DNA from: a virus
Strand: one strand, 5' to 3'
Virus record (IMG/VR): IMGVR_UViG_3300020474_000128
Span: 1 to 22,874 of that record
DNA length: 22,874 bases
Shown here: piece by piece, positions 20,594-22,874 of the stretch
Position numbering within the stretch: the first letter of the stretch is position 1
Layout of the letters: the number at the start of each line of letters is the position of its first letter
Program-made: the position numbers and the translations under genes
The notes under the pieces: generated by a model
Database searches by the model: none
What the model saw: the letters and a program-made list of their open reading frames with translations, nothing else
What the model was told of the DNA's origin: nothing

Positions 20594-20894
20594 TGTAATG
20601 TATGTAGATTACAAAATGTGGTACAACAAAGAAACAGGAGTAATAACACTAGATGAAGAAATGAATTTAGATATACCAAACGGTAAAAAGTTTGAGTTCA
20701 AAAATAATCAGTTTACTCCTATTGAAGATGACTGGGACGAAAAACGTATGGATATCATTGGTCAGAATGGAAATAATGGAGAACATTATAAGTGGACATA
20801 TAACACTTATACTGATGCGTATGAAACTGACTATACGATAAAAAATACTGAGTCCAGTTTAATGGGAATTTTATATGAAAATAAAGAAGATTAG
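20574..20894 (+). CDS. Small acidic protein of unknown function
   Basis: A 106-residue protein read from GTG 20574, eight bases after GGAG (20562-20565). GTG 20568, two codons upstream and in frame, is nearer that site and less likely. The sequence is rich in Y, D, E and N with MYVDYKMWYNKETGVITLDE near the start, suggesting a beta-rich fold. No family is recognised. It overlaps the cupin gene and the next gene by about 20 bases each. Confidence 0.5.
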   Translation: MGTSNPNVMYVDYKMWYNKETGVITLDEEMNLDIPNGKKFEFKNNQFTPIEDDWDEKRMDIIGQNGNNGEHYKWTYNTYTDAYETDYTIKNTESSLMGILYENKED

Positions 20895-21150
20895 TAAAGT
20901 TAACCCGGTAGCTAAATACTCCCGTAATAAATCAGGAGCGGGCTACCACAAAGACAAAACTAAATATAACAGGAAAAATAAAATGTGCGGTGGATTTACA
21001 GGAGAGCATGAAGAAACAGTTGCTCAAAAATTAGATAGATTAGTCTTATTAGAAAAAATGCAAGAAAATTGTAATAGTCCTTCTCTTTGGTTTTCGTATG
21101 AAGAAGAAATCATACAAATCAAGGAGGATTTACAAGATGTTGATTTTTGA
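20875..21150 (+). CDS. Small protein with basic N-terminus
   Basis: A 91-residue protein overlapping the previous gene by 20 bases. The N-terminus KVNPVAKYSRNKSGAGYHKD, with a following K-x-K-Y-N-R-K, resembles the N-x-V-A-K...h-x-D-K-K-x-x-x-R-K pattern of short phage proteins of unknown role. The C-terminal part is a helical acidic region. The basic tail may bind nucleic acid. ATG 20984 (MCGGFTG) is a possible internal start. Confidence 0.5.
   Translation: MKIKKISKVNPVAKYSRNKSGAGYHKDKTKYNRKNKMCGGFTGEHEETVAQKLDRLVLLEKMQENCNSPSLWFSYEEEIIQIKEDLQDVDF
21121..21127 (+). promoter_or_regulatory. Ribosome site AAGGAGG for peptide deformylase
   Basis: A near-perfect anti-16S match, nine bases before ATG 21137. 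It fixes the start at 21137 rather than the in-frame ATG at 21098. Confidence 0.75.
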
Positions 21151-21577
21151 CAAAAAGATATTAAGAAAGAAGTCTTTGCCATGGAAAGGCACAGACGAAG
21201 AACTAGAAAAGTTAGTGGACGACATGGGTGAAACTATGGAAGAAAACAAAGGCATAGGTATATCTGCAATACAGATAGGAGTACCTGTACGAGTGTTTCT
21301 TGCAGAGTATAAGCTTTTTGTAAATCCACAAATAGTAAGTAGAAGTCCTTACGTGAAGAAGCATTGGGAATCTTGTTTAAGTTGTCCAGGCGTTACTGTA
21401 AGAACTAAAAGACACCACAAGGTCACTCTTAGGTATGACACGGTCGAAGAGGGCAAGTGGGTAAACAAAGAAGAAACATTTAAAGATTGGAGTGCAGTCG
21501 TAGTTCAACACGAATTTGACCACTTAAATGGATTTTTAATAGAAGATAGAGGTAAAGCGTATCATGCGAACAATTAG
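21137..21577 (+). CDS. def: Peptide deformylase
   Basis: A 146-residue enzyme that removes the N-terminal formyl group from new proteins. All three motifs are present: GIGISAIQIG (39-48, the G-x-G-L-A-A-x-Q position), E-S-C80-L-S (motif II) and Q124-H125-E-F-D-H129 (motif III), giving the Cys, His, His metal site and catalytic Glu126. It is slightly shorter than bacterial enzymes (about 165-190 residues) and lacks the usual long C-terminal helix, as do known phage deformylases. It starts at ATG 21137 after AAGGAGG, inside the previous gene by 14 bases, and overlaps the next gene by 14 bases. Confidence 0.93.
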   Translation: MLIFDKKILRKKSLPWKGTDEELEKLVDDMGETMEENKGIGISAIQIGVPVRVFLAEYKLFVNPQIVSRSPYVKKHWESCLSCPGVTVRTKRHHKVTLRYDTVEEGKWVNKEETFKDWSAVVVQHEFDHLNGFLIEDRGKAYHANN

Positions 21578-21941
21578 AAAATTTATAATGTGGGTAGTAA
21601 ACTGTTGGAGATTAGTTATGGACAACAGATATAACCCATTAAAGTATATACCTGACCCAAGTTTACAAATGTATTTCACATTAGTATTATTTACTATGTG
21701 GAGTTTTTACTTTGGGTTTGTAGCAACATACTATATGGGTTGGTTAGGATATAACACATTAACTAGCCTCATAGTACATTTTGCAGTAATTATACCTGTT
21801 GCATTTACAAATGCAGTATTTATAGACGCAGAAAGAGATGGTGCAAACTGGCTAAAGAGTTGGAAAGAGGACGTAAGAAAAAGTAAACTTTTTCCAAGAA
21901 AGAAAAATGCAGTAAAATGGGATTTAGATAGGGAGGCATAA
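21564..21941 (+). CDS. Two-helix membrane protein of unknown function
   Basis: A 125-residue protein overlapping the deformylase gene. It has a basic N-terminus (RTIRKFIMWVVNCWR) and two membrane segments at about 36-60 (MYFTLVLFTMWSFYFGFVAT) and about 66-86 (LTSLIVHFAVIIPVAFTN). The tail is basic (R-K-S-K-L-F-P-R-K-K-N). The basic ends suggest both face the cytoplasm. No family is recognised, and position alone does not suggest a role. Confidence 0.6.
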   Translation: MRTIRKFIMWVVNCWRLVMDNRYNPLKYIPDPSLQMYFTLVLFTMWSFYFGFVATYYMGWLGYNTLTSLIVHFAVIIPVAFTNAVFIDAERDGANWLKSWKEDVRKSKLFPRKKNAVKWDLDREA

Positions 21942-22498
21942 TGGCAGCAGATAGAATCAGTAGAGGTACTGCGGAGCTGATACCATTGCCTCCGCATACC
22001 TGGTATGTGAGAAGCATAGAACAGTTGTTAAATCAACCAAAAGTAAAAGAAAACATACATAAAGTTCCTTTGAATGAGCCCCTAATGGAGTCATTGAGGG
22101 AGCATGGTATGGCAGCTCCTATATTAGTAATGCCTAATTGGTACCCAATTGCAGGTAGTCAAAGATTGAGAGCATTACACGAGATAGTAAATAACACATC
22201 AGCTACAGATAGAGATTGGGCAATCGGACAGCAGGAAGTAAGAGTTTGCCGAATAAAGAAAGAGTACTGGCTATTGTGGTATTTATGGGGAGACAAAGAG
22301 TTTAGAGATAAGGCAGTCGCAGTCTACTTTCAAATGCTAGAATTAGTATGGAAGTCACGATATTACGAAGATGAGGTAGACCCAAGCGGTGTTCCAATGA
22401 CTGATTTTGAAAAGTTAGGAGACGAACTAGACTGGAAACACAAAAGTACTCTTGGAATTGAAAGAATTAAATCAATGGAAGAAAAAAATAATACTTGA
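21941..22498 (+). CDS. ParB-like nuclease-fold protein
   Basis: A 185-residue protein starting at ATG 21941 (TAATG overlap) after GGGAGG. Residues about 44-80 contain N-E-P-L-M-E-S-L-R-E-H-G-M-A-A-P-I-L-V, then WYPIAGSQRLRALHEI. This is the ParB/sulfiredoxin-like domain pattern of P-x-x-S-I-x-x-x-G and P-I-x-V...I-x-G-x-x-R-x-x-A. Here G72-S-Q-R75 replaces the usual G-x-x-R-x-x-A. Such proteins act in partition, or as small nucleases and modification-linked enzymes in phages. The remaining 100 residues are unassigned. The stop TGA (22496-22498) is inside the -35 of P6. Confidence 0.65.
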   Translation: MAADRISRGTAELIPLPPHTWYVRSIEQLLNQPKVKENIHKVPLNEPLMESLREHGMAAPILVMPNWYPIAGSQRLRALHEIVNNTSATDRDWAIGQQEVRVCRIKKEYWLLWYLWGDKEFRDKAVAVYFQMLELVWKSRYYEDEVDPSGVPMTDFEKLGDELDWKHKSTLGIERIKSMEEKNNT

Positions 22499-22523
22499 CA
22501 CAAGGTTAAAATTCCTGTATAAT
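22482..22523 (+). promoter_or_regulatory. Sigma70-type promoter P6
   Basis: An A tract (22482-22488), TTGACA at 22495-22500, a 17-bp spacer and TATAAT at 22518-22523. A second TATAAT follows at 22525-22530 but is 24 bp from the -35. The predicted start is near 22530, about 9 bases before the primase ATG, too short for a normal ribosome site. Confidence 0.88.
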
Positions 22524-22538
22524 ATATAATATAGAAAA

Positions 22539-22874
22539 ATGATAGCAATAGATTTATTAAAAGAAAAGGGATTACCATTTACTGTCAAAGGACAGGACGC
22601 TATCATATCATGCCTAAATCCTGAGCATGATGACACGAACCCAAGCCTTAGAGTAGACAAAGTAACAGGCATGATGCATTGCTTTTCATGTGGGTTCAAA
22701 GGTAACTTATTTACACACTTCGGTGCACCAGAGAGTCCACTAGAAGTCAGATTACACAGAATTAAAGACAAGATTGCAAAGACGAGAAGTCAAACCATAG
22801 GTATTCAACTCCCAGAAGACCGTATCGAATGGAAAGGTGGTCCGTACAGAAATATCAGCGAGGAAACCCTCAAG
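22539..22874 (+). CDS. DNA primase, CHC2 zinc-finger type (N-terminal part)
   Basis: The first 112 residues of a primase, starting at ATG 22539 and running off the window end with no stop. The zinc finger is C25-x4-H30 in CLNPEHDDTNPSLRVD and C48-x2-C51 in MHCFSCGFKGNLF, the CHC2 motif that reads template DNA when RNA primers are begun. The N-D-x-N-P-S-L-R pattern and the F-K-G-N-L-F-T-H-F-G end are standard for the family and resemble marine phage primases. The catalytic TOPRIM domain lies beyond the window. With the helicase upstream it forms a replication pair. The transcript from P6 has almost no leader. Confidence 0.88.
   Translation, partial: MIAIDLLKEKGLPFTVKGQDAIISCLNPEHDDTNPSLRVDKVTGMMHCFSCGFKGNLFTHFGAPESPLEVRLHRIKDKIAKTRSQTIGIQLPEDRIEWKGGPYRNISEETLK

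Overview
The window is a gene-dense, AT-rich piece of a tailed double-stranded DNA phage genome, with every supported gene on the + strand. Neighbouring genes mostly overlap by 1 to 35 bases or sit a few bases apart, often at ATGA, GTGA or TTGA junctions. An endolysin end, a two-gene spanin pair and a holin-like protein imply a Gram-negative host. The mix of a CHC2 primase, DnaB-type helicase, NAD-type ligase, peptide deformylase, carbamoyltransferase and many 2-oxoglutarate (2OG)/Fe(II) oxygenases, plus several small proteins that I recall having close relatives in T4-like marine phages, suggests a lytic marine (pelagic) phage, probably with a large genome. The host cannot be named from this sequence.

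Layout. Positions 1-1166 are a lysis block: endolysin C-terminus, small membrane-associated protein, inner-membrane spanin, and an outer-membrane spanin lipoprotein that starts inside the inner spanin gene. Positions 1147-4969 hold a possible double-stranded beta-helix (DSBH) protein, an unknown protein, a GT-A glycosyltransferase, two prolyl-hydroxylase-type 2OG oxygenases and a JmjC/cupin-like oxygenase, followed by a holin-like protein at 4962-5333. A promoter at 5349-5388 then drives a roughly 220-base leader. That leader holds a 13-bp long-range helix, a UNCG and a GNRA hairpin and a trailing U tract: a structured RNA I do not recognise. Positions 5615-8637 carry small unknown genes, a DUF6445-like oxygenase, a DUF3310-like protein, a helix-turn-helix (HTH) protein and a minimal sulfotransferase-like protein. 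Positions 8704-11168 carry an HTH protein, a terminator, conserved small proteins including a PC4-like candidate, a GDSL/SGNH hydrolase and a conserved phage protein.

Positions 11214-17116 hold the most striking feature: an NAD-dependent DNA ligase cut into two separate genes. The first has the adenylation and OB domains (11214-12170). The second has the zinc finger, helix-hairpin-helix and BRCT domains (16361-17116). They lie 4.2 kb apart with nine genes between them, including a GIY-YIG-like nuclease, a 2OG oxygenase, a carbamoyltransferase and a second SGNH hydrolase, and each half has its own strong promoter. Positions 17119-22874 are a replication and nucleotide region: a tandem-repeat HTH protein, a terminator, DnaB helicase, an unknown protein, MazG-like NTP pyrophosphohydrolase, cupin, small proteins, peptide deformylase, membrane protein, ParB-like protein and the start of a CHC2 primase.

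Six near-identical sigma70-type promoters (A tract, TTGAC plus A or G, exactly 17 bp spacer, TATAATATA) punctuate the window. Two place the start codon at the predicted transcription start, implying leaderless mRNAs. Host-type RNA polymerase probably transcribes these units. No integrase, transposase, CRISPR array or tRNA was seen.
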